The translations under genes and the position numbers were made by a program. A stretch of 64,000 bases of DNA from Burkholderiales bacterium PBB2 (GTDB lineage: Bacteria; Pseudomonadota; Gammaproteobacteria; Burkholderiales; Burkholderiaceae_C), in the NCBI GenBank assembly GCA_002255955.1, contig NKIM01000023.1:23535-87534 (forward strand). The letters are read 5' to 3'. Positions 46,460 to 55,453 of the stretch are shown one piece after another (the stretch's first letter is position 1; each line of letters begins with the position of its first letter). Under the pieces are notes generated by a model, which did no database searches, was not told the origin of the DNA, and was given only the letters and a program-made list of their open reading frames with translations.

Positions 46460-47470
46460 CTAGCGTTTGTCTGACGCGGGCACCAGGCGCTCGACCTCGA
46501 AGCCACGCTGCGCCAGCAGCCGCGGCAAGGACTGCGCGCCACTCAGATGCAAGGCGCCCACCGCGGCGAGCACCGGCTGGCCCTTTGCATGCAGGGCTTC
46601 GATGCCGCGCGCAAGCTCGGGGTTGCGTTCGTCGTTGAGTCGGCGCAGCTCGATGCGGTCCTGTTCATCTTCGATGCATTCGCACCAGCGCTCGTAGTTT
46701 TGCAGCAGCTCCAGGTCGCCGTCGGCCCAGGCCTGGGCCAGGCGGCGCAGCACTGGCCGCACCTGGCCCCGCTCCAGCTGATCCAGGCCTTTGAGCAAGG
46801 CCTTGCGAGCCTCGGCCGCCCGGGCCGGAATCAAGGCTCGCTGCTGACGCTCGGCCGATTCCAGGGCCAGAACGGAGCGGCCCTGCTGTCGGGCCCAAGC
46901 ACTCAGCATCTGCTCCTGGCCGAAGCTGGGGTCCAGCCCATCCCAGCGCGCCTGCAGCACGGTGTAGGTGCTCAGCTGCAAGATGGGGTGCAGGCCGGCC
47001 AGGGCCTGCTCGGGCAGGCAGGCGGCGCTCGCCTGGGCGGCCATGCGTTTGCGCTGGGGCTCGTTCAGCTTCAGCGGCTCGGCATGTCGTGGCGGCTGGC
47101 TCAGCACCTGCAAGGTGGCCGGGTCTTGCAGGTCCAGTTCCAGGGCCAGCACGCGGCTCTGCGCCATGGCCTCGCGCAGGCGCGGGCCGGGGAACAGCCA
47201 TTCCATACGGCCGACATGCAGGGTGCCGTAGAGGTAGGAGTCCACCCCGTCGCGGCGCAGGCGGTAAAGCAGTCCCCGGTCGGGCGCCTGGGCCGCTAGG
47301 CTTTGGGCCTGCGCCTCGCTGGGCATGGCGATGGCTGGCGGGCAGGCCGGCGCGGCCGTGCTGCCGATTGGAGCCAGCAAGGCCAGTGGCAGCAGCCGGG
47401 CCAGGAGGGGGGTGAAGCGGGCCGTCAAGCCCGGTCGGTCAGCAAGAGAAGGAAGAGGCGCAGCGTTCAT
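46460..47470 (-). CDS. TraB/GumN family protein, exported
   Basis: 336 aa from ATG 47470; ATG 47482 adds four residues. Signal peptide, then YLYGTLHVGRMEW near the start and AVGALHLSGAQSLPRLL near the end, both landmarks of the TraB/GumN family, together with ERNPELARGI. Cysteines occur at CECIED. Related proteins may be metal-dependent proteases or inhibitors, but their role is unclear. It sits between the AAA ATPase and phaM genes on the same strand. Confidence 0.85.
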   Translation of the reverse strand: MNAAPLPSLADRPGLTARFTPLLARLLPLALLAPIGSTAAPACPPAIAMPSEAQAQSLAAQAPDRGLLYRLRRDGVDSYLYGTLHVGRMEWLFPGPRLREAMAQSRVLALELDLQDPATLQVLSQPPRHAEPLKLNEPQRKRMAAQASAACLPEQALAGLHPILQLSTYTVLQARWDGLDPSFGQEQMLSAWARQQGRSVLALESAERQQRALIPARAAEARKALLKGLDQLERGQVRPVLRRLAQAWADGDLELLQNYERWCECIEDEQDRIELRRLNDERNPELARGIEALHAKGQPVLAAVGALHLSGAQSLPRLLAQRGFEVERLVPASDKR

Positions 47471-47513
47471 GCCCGCCACCATGCCACAGCTCGGTGGCAG
47501 CGTGGGCGGGGCT

Positions 47514-49910
47514 TCAATGCTGGAAGCCGATCTGGCGGCGACTGCGCACGCCGGGCTTGACCCGGTGTTCGGCTTCCAGCTGGGACAGGAACTCGTCGGG
47601 CGTCAGCGGCTCGCCGAGGATTTCGACCTGCTGGCGCACGGCCGCAAAGTCGCCGGGCGTGAGCTGATCCAGCGCAGCCAAACGCTCGCGTTGATCGGCA
47701 TCCAGCGGCGCGGTGTCGTCGCCGCAGGCCTCGCGGGCGAACATGCGCTCGCGCTGCTCCACGCGCAGCGCCTTGAAGCCGATCTTGAAGGCAAAGCGCC
47801 GCAGCGCCGCCTCGTCCAGCTCCTCGAACAGGTTGGTGGTGCAGATGAAAATGCCGGCGAAGCGCTCCATGCCGGCCAGCATCTCGTTGACCTCGGAGAC
47901 CTCGTAGTTGCGCTCGGCCATGCGGCGGCTGCGCAGAAAGCTGTCGGCCTCATCCAGCAGCAGCACCGCGCCCTCGGCGGCGGCGGTTTCGAACATGCGG
48001 GCCATGTTCTGCTCTGTTTCGCCGACGAACTTGCTGGCCAGATCGCTGGCCTGGCGCACCATCAGCGGCCGTTGCAGGGCCTGGGCGATATGTTCAGCCA
48101 GGGCCGTCTTGCCGCTGCCCGGTGGGCCGTAGAAGCAAAGGTTGCCGACGCCGCGGCGCTGCAGGGCCGCGACGATGCGCGGCACCTCGAAGCGCGACTC
48201 GCAGTTCAGCAGCTCGAGGGCGTACTGGGTCACTGCCGGCCGCACCGCGCGGCCATGCGCGCGGTGGCCCAGGGCTTTGTCGGCGTTTTCCAGCTGGCGC
48301 TCGATCATCTGCTCGCAGTCGGCCGCCTGGCCGGCCAGCTGGGCGAAGCGCACGGCGGTGCGGATCTGCGCCGGCGTCAGCCCGCGGCGCTCGGCCAGGC
48401 GGGCGGCGAACTCGGCGCTGACCGGCACATCGGCCAGGGCCTTGCTGACCAGGCCGAGGCGGGCGCCCGGCGGCGGGGACTTGAGTTCCAGGTGGTACTG
48501 AAACCGGCGGCGGAAGGCCGGGTCGATCTGCTCGATGCGGTTGGTGATCCAGATCACCGGCACCGGGTTGGTTTCCAGGATCTGGTTGACCCAAGCCTTG
48601 CCCGAGACCGAGCCCGAGGTCGGCGCCTCGGCGGCCGAGTCGAGGCGGGCGATCAGCTGGGCGGTGTCCGTGGAAAGAGGCGGGAAGACATCTTCCACCT
48701 CGTCGAACAGCAGCGCCACATGGGCGCTGGCCTTGAGGAAGACCTGGCTGATCTGCAGCGAGCGGTAGCGGTCGCGGCCCGAGAGGCTGTTGCCGTCGCG
48801 GTCGGCGTATTCCACCTCGTACAGATCCAGGCCCGCGGCATGCGCCGCCACCTTGGCCAGCTCGGTCTTGCCGGTGCCGGGCGGGCCGTAGAGCAGCACA
48901 TTGACGCCGGGCTCGCGCCGCGCCACGGCTTGCCGTAGCAAGGTGTTGAGCAGGGCCAGGTCTTCGGCGACGAACTCGAAGTCCTCGGCCTTGAGCTGGC
49001 TGGGCGTGGCCGGGCGGGTGAAGACGGCCATCAGGTCGTGCGGCCCGGGGTACTCGCGCATCAGCACCGGCGGCAGCTGGTCGCTGACCTTCATCAGATC
49101 GGCCAGGTCGGTGATGTTGTGTTCGGAGATCAGGTTCTCCACCATGCCGATGCGCTCCAGGCGCGAGCCGGCGCGCAAGGCTTCCGCCACTTCCTGCTCG
49201 TTGACGCCGGCCACCGCGGCAATCGCGGCAAAGGCTTCTTGAGCGGTGTTGACCTTGAACTCGACCAGGGCGCCGCGCAGCTCGCGCTGGTAGCGCGCCA
49301 AGGTGCCGTAGAGCAGCAGGGCGCGCTCGGCCGGGTTCAGCTGCAGCAGGGTGCCGAGCGCGTCGATGTTCTTCTCCACCAGGGTGGATTCGCGCTTGAG
49401 CTGGCGGTCCAGCCATTCGCTGGTGGTGGCCAGCAGGGCCAGCATGTCCTTGGGCGCGTCCTTGACGTATTCGTCGAGGTAGAAGAACAGGGTGGCTTCC
49501 GAGAACGGCCCGCTCCAGACACCGTGGCGCTGCAAAAAGGCCTCGTCACTGAGCGCCTCGTGGCCGCGCCAGAGCTCATTGCCCTGGCAGCGCTGGTTCA
49601 GGTAATCGCGCAGGCGGCCCAGCACACGCAGGGGCCAGACCAGGTGGCGGCCGGTGAAGGACAGTAGGCCGTTGAAATCACGGCGCAGATTGAAGCGGCC
49701 GGCATGTTTGACCGTCAGGGTCAGCACGAACTGCGAGCACATGCGGTCCAGCACGGGCGCGTCCTTCAGCCCGGGTGAGGGCAGGACGCGGGTCGGGCTG
49801 CGTGCTTCGCTGAGTTTGGTGCGCTCCTCGGCGCTGCCCAGCACCGGTCGACCCTCGTTGCTGAGGGTCTGGGCTTTGGCGGGCCGCGGGCTCGCTGAAC
49901 GCTTGACCAT
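47514..49910 (-). CDS. Tandem AAA ATPase with two nucleotide-binding domains
   Basis: 798 aa from ATG 49910. An N-terminal region of about 320 residues, mostly helical, has no match I know. It precedes two AAA modules: Walker A GPPGTGKTE (Lys348) with Walker B ALLFDEVEDVF, and Walker A GPPGSGKTA (Lys601) with Walker B VLLLDEADSF. Both keep catalytic acids, so both may hydrolyse ATP. The layout is CDC48-like but the N-domain is different. Possible roles include protein remodelling or disassembly. It heads a compact minus-strand group with the TraB/GumN protein and phaM; a specific job is not evident. Confidence 0.8.
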   Translation of the reverse strand: MVKRSASPRPAKAQTLSNEGRPVLGSAEERTKLSEARSPTRVLPSPGLKDAPVLDRMCSQFVLTLTVKHAGRFNLRRDFNGLLSFTGRHLVWPLRVLGRLRDYLNQRCQGNELWRGHEALSDEAFLQRHGVWSGPFSEATLFFYLDEYVKDAPKDMLALLATTSEWLDRQLKRESTLVEKNIDALGTLLQLNPAERALLLYGTLARYQRELRGALVEFKVNTAQEAFAAIAAVAGVNEQEVAEALRAGSRLERIGMVENLISEHNITDLADLMKVSDQLPPVLMREYPGPHDLMAVFTRPATPSQLKAEDFEFVAEDLALLNTLLRQAVARREPGVNVLLYGPPGTGKTELAKVAAHAAGLDLYEVEYADRDGNSLSGRDRYRSLQISQVFLKASAHVALLFDEVEDVFPPLSTDTAQLIARLDSAAEAPTSGSVSGKAWVNQILETNPVPVIWITNRIEQIDPAFRRRFQYHLELKSPPPGARLGLVSKALADVPVSAEFAARLAERRGLTPAQIRTAVRFAQLAGQAADCEQMIERQLENADKALGHRAHGRAVRPAVTQYALELLNCESRFEVPRIVAALQRRGVGNLCFYGPPGSGKTALAEHIAQALQRPLMVRQASDLASKFVGETEQNMARMFETAAAEGAVLLLDEADSFLRSRRMAERNYEVSEVNEMLAGMERFAGIFICTTNLFEELDEAALRRFAFKIGFKALRVEQRERMFAREACGDDTAPLDADQRERLAALDQLTPGDFAAVRQQVEILGEPLTPDEFLSQLEAEHRVKPGVRSRRQIGFQH

Positions 49911-50025
49911 GGGCAGGTTCCCTTGCTGACGACAGCGCGCCACCGGAGATGGCGTGGCGCTGCCCCATCTTGGCGCAGCGACGCGTCAAGGACAAGGGCT
50001 TGGCGCGGTGATTTTTAGCGCCTGT

Positions 50026-50319
50026 TCAGTGCATCACCACCGGTTGATGGCCCATGCTGGCGTAGCTCTCGATGAAGTCATCGAGGTCTTCCTCGCTCGG
50101 GTCTTGCTCGATCAAGGCTTCGACCCCATCCTGGAACTGCTGGGCCAGGGCGCCTTCGATGAAGATCTCGCGGCGCGAAAACTTGTCGACGATTTCATAG
50201 CCACCGCGATGCAGCTGCAGCTCGGGATTGGCTTGCAGGAATTCCCCAGGCACCGGTTCGGTGACCTGCACGTCGAACTTGACGACACTGAAACTGGGGG
50301 AGTTGTAAAGCATGTGCAT
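50026..50319 (-). CDS. DUF3567 family protein
   Basis: 97 aa from ATG 50319, preceded by AAGGAG at 7 nt (ATG 50313 is too far from it). MHMLYNSPSFSVVKFD near the N-terminus and GYEIVDKFSRREIFIEG plus PSEEDLDDFIESY in the middle are the features of DUF3567, a small cytoplasmic family found in Burkholderiales. Function unknown. It is 115 nt upstream of the AAA ATPase gene on the same strand. Confidence 0.88.
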   Translation of the reverse strand: MHMLYNSPSFSVVKFDVQVTEPVPGEFLQANPELQLHRGGYEIVDKFSRREIFIEGALAQQFQDGVEALIEQDPSEEDLDDFIESYASMGHQPVVMH

Positions 50320-50491
50320 GGTTCGGCTCCTTTCAGCTTCAACTGCGGCCAGCGTGCCGGCTTTCAAGGCTTATCGGCAGCCCCAGGCACCTGACCGTGG
50401 GTAAATAGTGTCAGATCGCAGCGCTGTTCGGCGCTTTCCTTTGCGAGTTTCGTGGTGGAAGCGTCAAAAAACACACGTGGATGCGGGGTGC

Positions 50492-51547
50492 TCAGGGTTT
50501 GTCAGAGGGCGTGTTGCTGAGCTGCAGCTGCCAGCCTCGGTCGTCGGGCAGGTCCATGATCAGCTGCACGGGGATGTGACCGCGTGCCGGGTCCAGCCAG
50601 ACTTCAATCTCCCCGCTGTAAGGCCCCAGGGCCAGGCGCCGCAGATGCAGGGCCCGGGCGACGCTGGCGCCGGGCAGCTCCAGGGTTTGCTGGTCCAGCA
50701 CCTGGAACACCCACTCGCGCGCCTCGCCGCGCAGGGCGGCCACGGGCAGGCGCAGCTCGCTGCCCGGCGGGTAGTGTTCGGGCCGCGCTTCGATCAGGGC
50801 CGCCAGCTGGATCCACCAGCTCAGCCGGTCTTGCACGCCGGCGGGCAGGGGCACCAAGTCGGCGCTGGTGGAGTAGCTGATCAGGCCCTCGTCGCGGCGG
50901 AAATTGGTGGCCACCATGTCGCGGCCGCGGCGCTGCTGGACATAGCGCTCGGGGCTCAGGCCTTGTTCGTCGATCTGCCCCTGGCTTTTCCAGGCGGGCA
51001 GGGGGTGGCCCTCCAGTTCGCGCTCCAGCATCAGGCTGTAGTCGCGCCCAGAGGGCTGCCAGTTGAGCCGCGCGCGGCCGTACATGCCGTTTTGCAGCAG
51101 GATGTAATGCCACTCTCCGGCGGCCGCGAGGCGGGCGGTGTGAGGCGGGCTGGGCGCTGCCGTGGCTGGCCTGGGCTCGGGTGTTGTGGCCTCGGCTTGG
51201 GCCGCTGGGCTTGCCGCCGGCACCGGCTGCGTGTGGCTGGGCGTGTGGACGGGCGTGTGGACGGGCGCTGCGGTGCGCGAGCGGGCGGCCGGGAGCTTTG
51301 GCGCAGGCGTGGGCGTGGTCTCAGGCGCAGTGGCGCTGACCGGCGCCGTGCTCAGCACCCGCACCGTCGCCCGCCCGGGGCTGGCCTGCGGTGCCGGCGG
51401 GCGCTGGGATTTGGCGTCGCCGTTCTGTTGCAGCAGCCATGCATGGGCGACCGTGCTCAGGCCGAGGGCGAGCAGCCAGGGGCGGGCGCGCTGCCAATCG
51501 CGCAGCCAGCCGCGCTGGGAAAACACAGGAGAAAAAATGGGTCGCAT
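50492..51547 (-). CDS. DUF3108 domain protein
   Basis: 351 aa from ATG 51547. An N-terminal hydrophobic segment (about 22-40), then a Pro/Thr/Ala-rich linker with repeats of HTPVHTPSHT, and a DUF3108 domain (about 140-345: GEWHYILLQNGMYGRARLNW..., WLDPARGHIPVQL). DUF3108 proteins are exported or membrane-attached and of unknown role. The gene is divergent from the fumarylacetoacetase-family gene with only 51 nt between them, and neither has room for a long leader. Confidence 0.85.
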   Translation of the reverse strand: MRPIFSPVFSQRGWLRDWQRARPWLLALGLSTVAHAWLLQQNGDAKSQRPPAPQASPGRATVRVLSTAPVSATAPETTPTPAPKLPAARSRTAAPVHTPVHTPSHTQPVPAASPAAQAEATTPEPRPATAAPSPPHTARLAAAGEWHYILLQNGMYGRARLNWQPSGRDYSLMLERELEGHPLPAWKSQGQIDEQGLSPERYVQQRRGRDMVATNFRRDEGLISYSTSADLVPLPAGVQDRLSWWIQLAALIEARPEHYPPGSELRLPVAALRGEAREWVFQVLDQQTLELPGASVARALHLRRLALGPYSGEIEVWLDPARGHIPVQLIMDLPDDRGWQLQLSNTPSDKP

Positions 51548-51559
51548 CCGTTCGCATTG

Positions 51560-51590
51560 GACAATGCCGTCATCGCAGCGCTGTATTGTC
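51560..51590. promoter_or_regulatory. Divergent promoter region with inverted GACAAT/ATTGTC
   Basis: GACAAT (51560-51565) and ATTGTC (51585-51590) form an inverted repeat with 19 bases between. TATTGT (plus strand, 51584-51589) and CATTGT (minus strand) could each be a -10 box, which would place both transcription starts within a few bases of the ATG codons. Low-grade inference. Confidence 0.35.
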
Positions 51591-51598
51591 ACCATCCG

Positions 51599-52654
51599 AT
51601 GAAACTTGCCACCTACAAGGACGGCTCCCGCGACGGCCAGCTCGTGGTCGTCTCGCGCGACCTGAGCCAGGCCCATTACGCCAACGGCATCGCCAGCCGC
51701 CTGCAGCAGGTGCTGGACGACTGGGGCTTTCTCTCGCCGCAGCTGGAAGAGCTGTACACCAGCCTCAACCACGGCAAGCTGCGCCATGCCTTCAATTTCG
51801 ACCCCAAGCAGTGCATGGCGCCACTGCCGCGCGCCGGCCAGTGGCTGCGCGGCTCGGCCTATCTGCGCCATCTGCAGCTGCTGCGGCAGGCGCGTGGTGA
51901 GACCGGCGATGCTGGCCTGGATCTGGACCCGCTGCTGGTTCAGGGCGCCAGCGATGACTTCCGCGGCCCCTGCGAGCCCGGGCGTTTTGCTTCCGAGGCC
52001 ATGGGGATCGACTTCGAGGCGGGGCTGGCTGCAGTTACCGGCGATGTCGAGCAAGGCGTCACGCCGGCTCAGGCGCTGGAAGGCGTGCGCCTGCTGATGC
52101 TGTGCAATGACTGGAGCTTGCGCCAGCTGCAGGCCTCCGAGCAGGCCAAGGGCCAGGGCGCGCTGCAGAGCCGGCCGGCCGTGGCCTTCAGCCCGGTGGC
52201 GGTGACGCCGGATGAGCTCGGCGCGGCCTGGAGCGGCGGCCGGGTGGATTTGAGCCTGCAAACCATGTGGAACGGTCGCAAGGTCGGCCAGTGCGACGCC
52301 GGGCCGGAGATGGGGTTTCATGTCGGGCAGCTGATCGCCCATGCGGCCAAGACCCGCCGCCTGCGCGCTGGCTGCGTGATCGGCACCGGCCCGGTCAGCA
52401 ACAAGGACGCCAGCCGTGGCTACAGCTGCATCGCCGAGAAGCGAGCATTGGAAACCCTGGACGGCGGCGCGCCCAAGACCGCGTACATGAAGTTCGGCGA
52501 CACCGTGCGCATCGAGATGAAGGGCCGCGACGGCCTCAGCCTTTTCGGCGCCATCGACCTGGATGTGATGTCCGTGCACGACGAAGACCCGAGCGACGAG
52601 GCGCCCTCTACCCCTGATGCTTCCGCTGAGCACGTGGCCGATGCCGCGGATTGA
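51599..52654 (+). CDS. Fumarylacetoacetate hydrolase-family protein
   Basis: 351 aa. N-terminal domain (MKLATYKDGSRDGQLVVVSRDL) and catalytic domain typical of the FAH superfamily; EMGFHVGQLIAHAAKTRRLRAGCVIGTGPVSNKD is the core with the metal and glutamate sites. Members hydrolyse C-C bonds of acylpyruvates or fumarylacetoacetate; the substrate here is open. The last 25 residues (DEDPSDEAPSTPDASAEH) are acidic and low in complexity. No hgmA/maiA genes are near, so tyrosine degradation is not indicated by context. Confidence 0.88.
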   Translation: MKLATYKDGSRDGQLVVVSRDLSQAHYANGIASRLQQVLDDWGFLSPQLEELYTSLNHGKLRHAFNFDPKQCMAPLPRAGQWLRGSAYLRHLQLLRQARGETGDAGLDLDPLLVQGASDDFRGPCEPGRFASEAMGIDFEAGLAAVTGDVEQGVTPAQALEGVRLLMLCNDWSLRQLQASEQAKGQGALQSRPAVAFSPVAVTPDELGAAWSGGRVDLSLQTMWNGRKVGQCDAGPEMGFHVGQLIAHAAKTRRLRAGCVIGTGPVSNKDASRGYSCIAEKRALETLDGGAPKTAYMKFGDTVRIEMKGRDGLSLFGAIDLDVMSVHDEDPSDEAPSTPDASAEHVADAAD

Positions 52655-52702
52655 CCCCTGTCTTTCACCCATTCAACCCTCACCTCGACACCGGAGCGCC
52701 CC

Positions 52703-53380
52703 ATGCTGCAACGCCGCCCCCTCTTGCTTTTGCCCTTGCTGGGCCTGGCCAGCCCCTGGGTCCGCGCGGGCCTGACCGAGGGTGATGCCGCCTCGGGCAT
52801 TCGTGCCGCGCTGGAGCGCGGTGCCGCCGCCGCCGTGGCCCAGCTGGGCCGCAGCGATGGCTTTCTGGGCAATCCGGCCGTGCGCATCGAGCTGCCCGGG
52901 CATCTGAAGGACGCGGCCAAGCTGCTCAAGACCCTGGGCCAGGGCCGCAAGGTCGACGAACTGCTGACCGCCATGAACCGCGCGGCCGAGGCGGCCGTGC
53001 CGGCGGCCCAGCCCTTGCTGCTGGCTGCGGTCAAGGGCATGAGCGTGGACGATGGCCTGAAGATCCTGCGTGGGGGTGACGACGCCGTGACCCAGTATTT
53101 CGCCGGCAAGACCCGCTCGCCCCTGATCGAGAAATTCCTGCCCCTGGTCACCCAGGCGACCCAGAAAGTGGCGCTGGCCGACAAGTACAACGCCGTGGCC
53201 GGCAAGGCTGCGGGCCTGGGGCTGCTGCGGCAGGATGACGCCAATATTCAGCAGTACGTGACGGGCCGGGCCATCGACGGCCTTTTCCTGGTGATCGGCG
53301 AGGAAGAACGCAAGATCCGCCAGGACCCGCTGGGCACCGGCAGTGCGGTGCTGAAAAAGGTCTTCGGCGGCCTGAGCTGA
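52703..53380 (+). CDS. DUF4197 family exported protein
   Basis: 225 aa with GGAG 7 nt before the ATG. Signal peptide ending VRAG, then the DUF4197 domain (GLTEGDAASGIRAALERGAAAAVAQLGRSDGFL is its marker start; YFAGKTRSPLIEKFLPLV and KKVFGGLS are conserved). Periplasmic, function unknown. Same strand as its neighbours, 48 nt after the fumarylacetoacetase-family gene. Confidence 0.87.
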   Translation: MLQRRPLLLLPLLGLASPWVRAGLTEGDAASGIRAALERGAAAAVAQLGRSDGFLGNPAVRIELPGHLKDAAKLLKTLGQGRKVDELLTAMNRAAEAAVPAAQPLLLAAVKGMSVDDGLKILRGGDDAVTQYFAGKTRSPLIEKFLPLVTQATQKVALADKYNAVAGKAAGLGLLRQDDANIQQYVTGRAIDGLFLVIGEEERKIRQDPLGTGSAVLKKVFGGLS

Positions 53381-53526
53381 AGGGGGCGTCCGCTGCGCCG
53401 TGCGGGTGCGCCGGCTCGGCCCTTCGAGGCCATGGCGGCCCGCTCAGGCCTGGCTTTCGGCCGATTCCGCCGCAGGGTGGACAATACGGCTTGGTTTCCC
53501 TTTGCAGTTTTGCCGCACTTGCTCTC

Positions 53527-54375
53527 ATGAACGACATTCCCGAATCGACGCAGTTGCCCGCCACCGACGCTGTGGAGGCGCAGCCCGTGGCGCCTGCGGC
53601 CGAAGCCAGCCCGGTGACCGTGGAAGATGCTGTTCCGGCTGACAGCGCTGAGCTTGCCAGCGCCGACGCGCCTGCGACACCGGCCGCCGAGATGAGCCCC
53701 GCGGCTTGCGCGGCGCAACTCAAGGCTCTGTTCCCGGCCCTGTTCGGTGGGGCCTTCAAGCCGCTGAAGTTGCGCGTGCAGGCGGACATCCAGGCCCGTG
53801 CGCCCGGTCAGTTCACCAAGGCCCAGCTGTCGGCCTTTCTGCGTCGCTACACCGGTAACACCGGCTATCTGATTGCCCTGGGCAAGGCCACGCAACGTTT
53901 CGATCTGGATGGCCAGCCGGCCGGTGAGCTCAGCGAAGAGCACCGTGCGGCTGCCCGCGAAGAGCTGGCCCGCCGCCGTGGTTTGCAGCAGGAGCGTCTG
54001 GCTGCCGAGCAGGCCGAGCGCGATCTGGCGCAGACCCAGCGCCGCAACCGGGCGGGTTTGCTCTACGACTTCGAGCGCACCACCCTGACCCTGCCGAATT
54101 TCTGCGTGCTCAAGGGTGTGAGCCCGGAGGAACTGCCGGCCCTGCTGGACCAGGCGCGTGCCGAGCGGGCCGAGGCCCCGGTGCGTGAGCCGCGTGAACC
54201 TCGTGAGGGACAAGGCCGCCGCGATGGTCGGGATGCGCGCGACCCGCGCTCGGCCCCGCGAGGCCCGCGCGCGGATGCGCGGCCGGACGGCCGACCCGGC
54301 GCACGCCGTGACGGCCCGCGTCGACCCGGCGGCCCGACGGGCAGCGGGCGAGGCAAGCCTGCCGGTGGGCGCTGA
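53527..54375 (+). CDS. ProQ/FinO-domain RNA-binding protein with disordered tail
   Basis: 282 aa from ATG 53527. An acidic, Pro/Ala-rich N-terminus (about 1-60), the FinO/ProQ RNA-binding fold (about 60-180: FPALFGGAFKPLKLRVQADIQAR and FLRRYTGNTGYLIAL are typical), then an Arg/Gly/Pro-rich tail of about 70 residues. ProQ chaperones small RNAs and mRNA 3' ends. The tail may add unspecific RNA binding. Longer than E. coli ProQ (232 aa). A strong terminator follows the stop codon by 38 nt. Confidence 0.88.
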   Translation: MNDIPESTQLPATDAVEAQPVAPAAEASPVTVEDAVPADSAELASADAPATPAAEMSPAACAAQLKALFPALFGGAFKPLKLRVQADIQARAPGQFTKAQLSAFLRRYTGNTGYLIALGKATQRFDLDGQPAGELSEEHRAAAREELARRRGLQQERLAAEQAERDLAQTQRRNRAGLLYDFERTTLTLPNFCVLKGVSPEELPALLDQARAERAEAPVREPREPREGQGRRDGRDARDPRSAPRGPRADARPDGRPGARRDGPRRPGGPTGSGRGKPAGGR

Positions 54376-54412
54376 GTTGCAGTTCCTACTCTGACTGTTT
54401 GAAACGATGGTG

Positions 54413-54441
54413 AAACGGCCTGCATGATGCAGGCCGTTTTT
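54413..54441 (+). terminator. Intrinsic terminator after proQ-like gene
   Basis: AAACGGCCTGCA, loop TGA, TGCAGGCCGTTT, then a T-run at 54437-54441. Twelve-base-pair perfect stem. Confidence 0.92.
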
Positions 54442-54611
54442 CTTGTCAAGCTGTGGATTGCCCGAGCGTAGTTCCTTGGATGTGAAGTATTTCTCCGCCT
54501 GTTAACTTGCAAGCTCGATGGCGTTCGGGAGTTGTGCGCCAAACGAGGGATGCAGACCTGGGGCTTGGACTCCCTGGGCTGCGGGTAACGCAATTCAATG
54601 ACGGAGTGGAA

Positions 54612-55331
54612 ATGAAAAAACTGATCCTCTTGAGCCTGTTGGCCGCCGCTGGCGCCGCACACGCTGATTCGATTTACAGCAATGGCCCCGTGGTGGGCAG
54701 CAACGGCCTGTCGGTGCTGACCTCGCCGGCCACGACCTTCGGCTTCGGCATGAACACCGCCGCCGGTATCTCGGTGGCTGACGACTTCACGGTCGCTGCC
54801 GGCAGCGTTTGGAATGTCCAGAGCCTGGATTTCTTCGGTTACCAAACCGGTTCCACCGGCTTCACCTTCTCCAACGCCACCTGGAGCATCGTTTCCGGTG
54901 ATGTGAACAGCGGCACCGTGGTGGCCTCGGGCACCACGGCCGTGACCAACGGCGGCCTGCAAGGCTACCGCGTCACCGAAACCACGCTGACCAACACGCA
55001 GCGCGGCATCTACAAGGCCACGGCCGATGTGGCTGACTTCTCGCTGGACGCCGGCACCTATTGGCTGCGCTGGAGCCTGACCGGTTCCCTGGCTTCGGGC
55101 CCCTGGCAGCCGCCGACCTCCGATGCACGTGAAGGCAATGCCGCTCAGGCCCTGTCGGGTGCTGCGTTCTCTACCATCGCCGAGACCGGTTCTGGCCTGA
55201 GCGTGGAACTGCCCTTCGGTGTCAACGGCACCATCGCTGCCGCCGTGCCGGAACCTTCCAGCTACCTGCTGATGCTGGCCGGTGGCCTGGCCGTGGCTGG
55301 TGTGGCACGTCGCCGTCGCCAAGCTCAGTGA
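54612..55331 (+). CDS. PEP-CTERM exported protein
   Basis: 239 aa from ATG 54612, with GGAG at 5 nt. A Sec signal peptide ending AHA and a C-terminal PEP-CTERM sorting signal: VPEPSSYLL, a hydrophobic helix (LMLAGGLAVAGVA) and RRRR. Exosortase (EpsH) cuts such proteins and transfers them to the cell surface or polysaccharide. The body is Ser/Thr/Gly-rich beta structure. The exosortase gene itself is not in this window. Preceded by the terminator of the proQ-like gene and followed by its own. Confidence 0.92.
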   Translation: MKKLILLSLLAAAGAAHADSIYSNGPVVGSNGLSVLTSPATTFGFGMNTAAGISVADDFTVAAGSVWNVQSLDFFGYQTGSTGFTFSNATWSIVSGDVNSGTVVASGTTAVTNGGLQGYRVTETTLTNTQRGIYKATADVADFSLDAGTYWLRWSLTGSLASGPWQPPTSDAREGNAAQALSGAAFSTIAETGSGLSVELPFGVNGTIAAAVPEPSSYLLMLAGGLAVAGVARRRRQAQ

Positions 55332-55359
55332 GTTGAACCGCGCCTGGCGCGGGAAAGAG

Positions 55360-55387
55360 AAAAGGCCTGCGCTGCAGGCCTTTTTTT
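55360..55387 (+). terminator. Intrinsic terminator after the PEP-CTERM gene
   Basis: AAAAGGCCTGC, loop GCT, GCAGGCCTTTT, with a T-run continuing to 55387. Perfect 11-bp stem. Confidence 0.92.
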
Positions 55388-55440
55388 CGTCCGGCCGGCG
55401 CCGGCGCTGGCCGTGCTTCAGCCTGGCACAGTCGGGTTTC

Positions 55441-55446
55441 CTACAA
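55441..55446 (+). promoter_or_regulatory. Candidate -10 box of metH part 1, near-leaderless
   Basis: TACAAT, eight bases before ATG 55454, which has no Shine-Dalgarno. A start about 7 nt after the box would make the transcript almost leaderless. The -35 is weak. Confidence 0.4.
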
Positions 55447-55453
55447 TGCCGCC

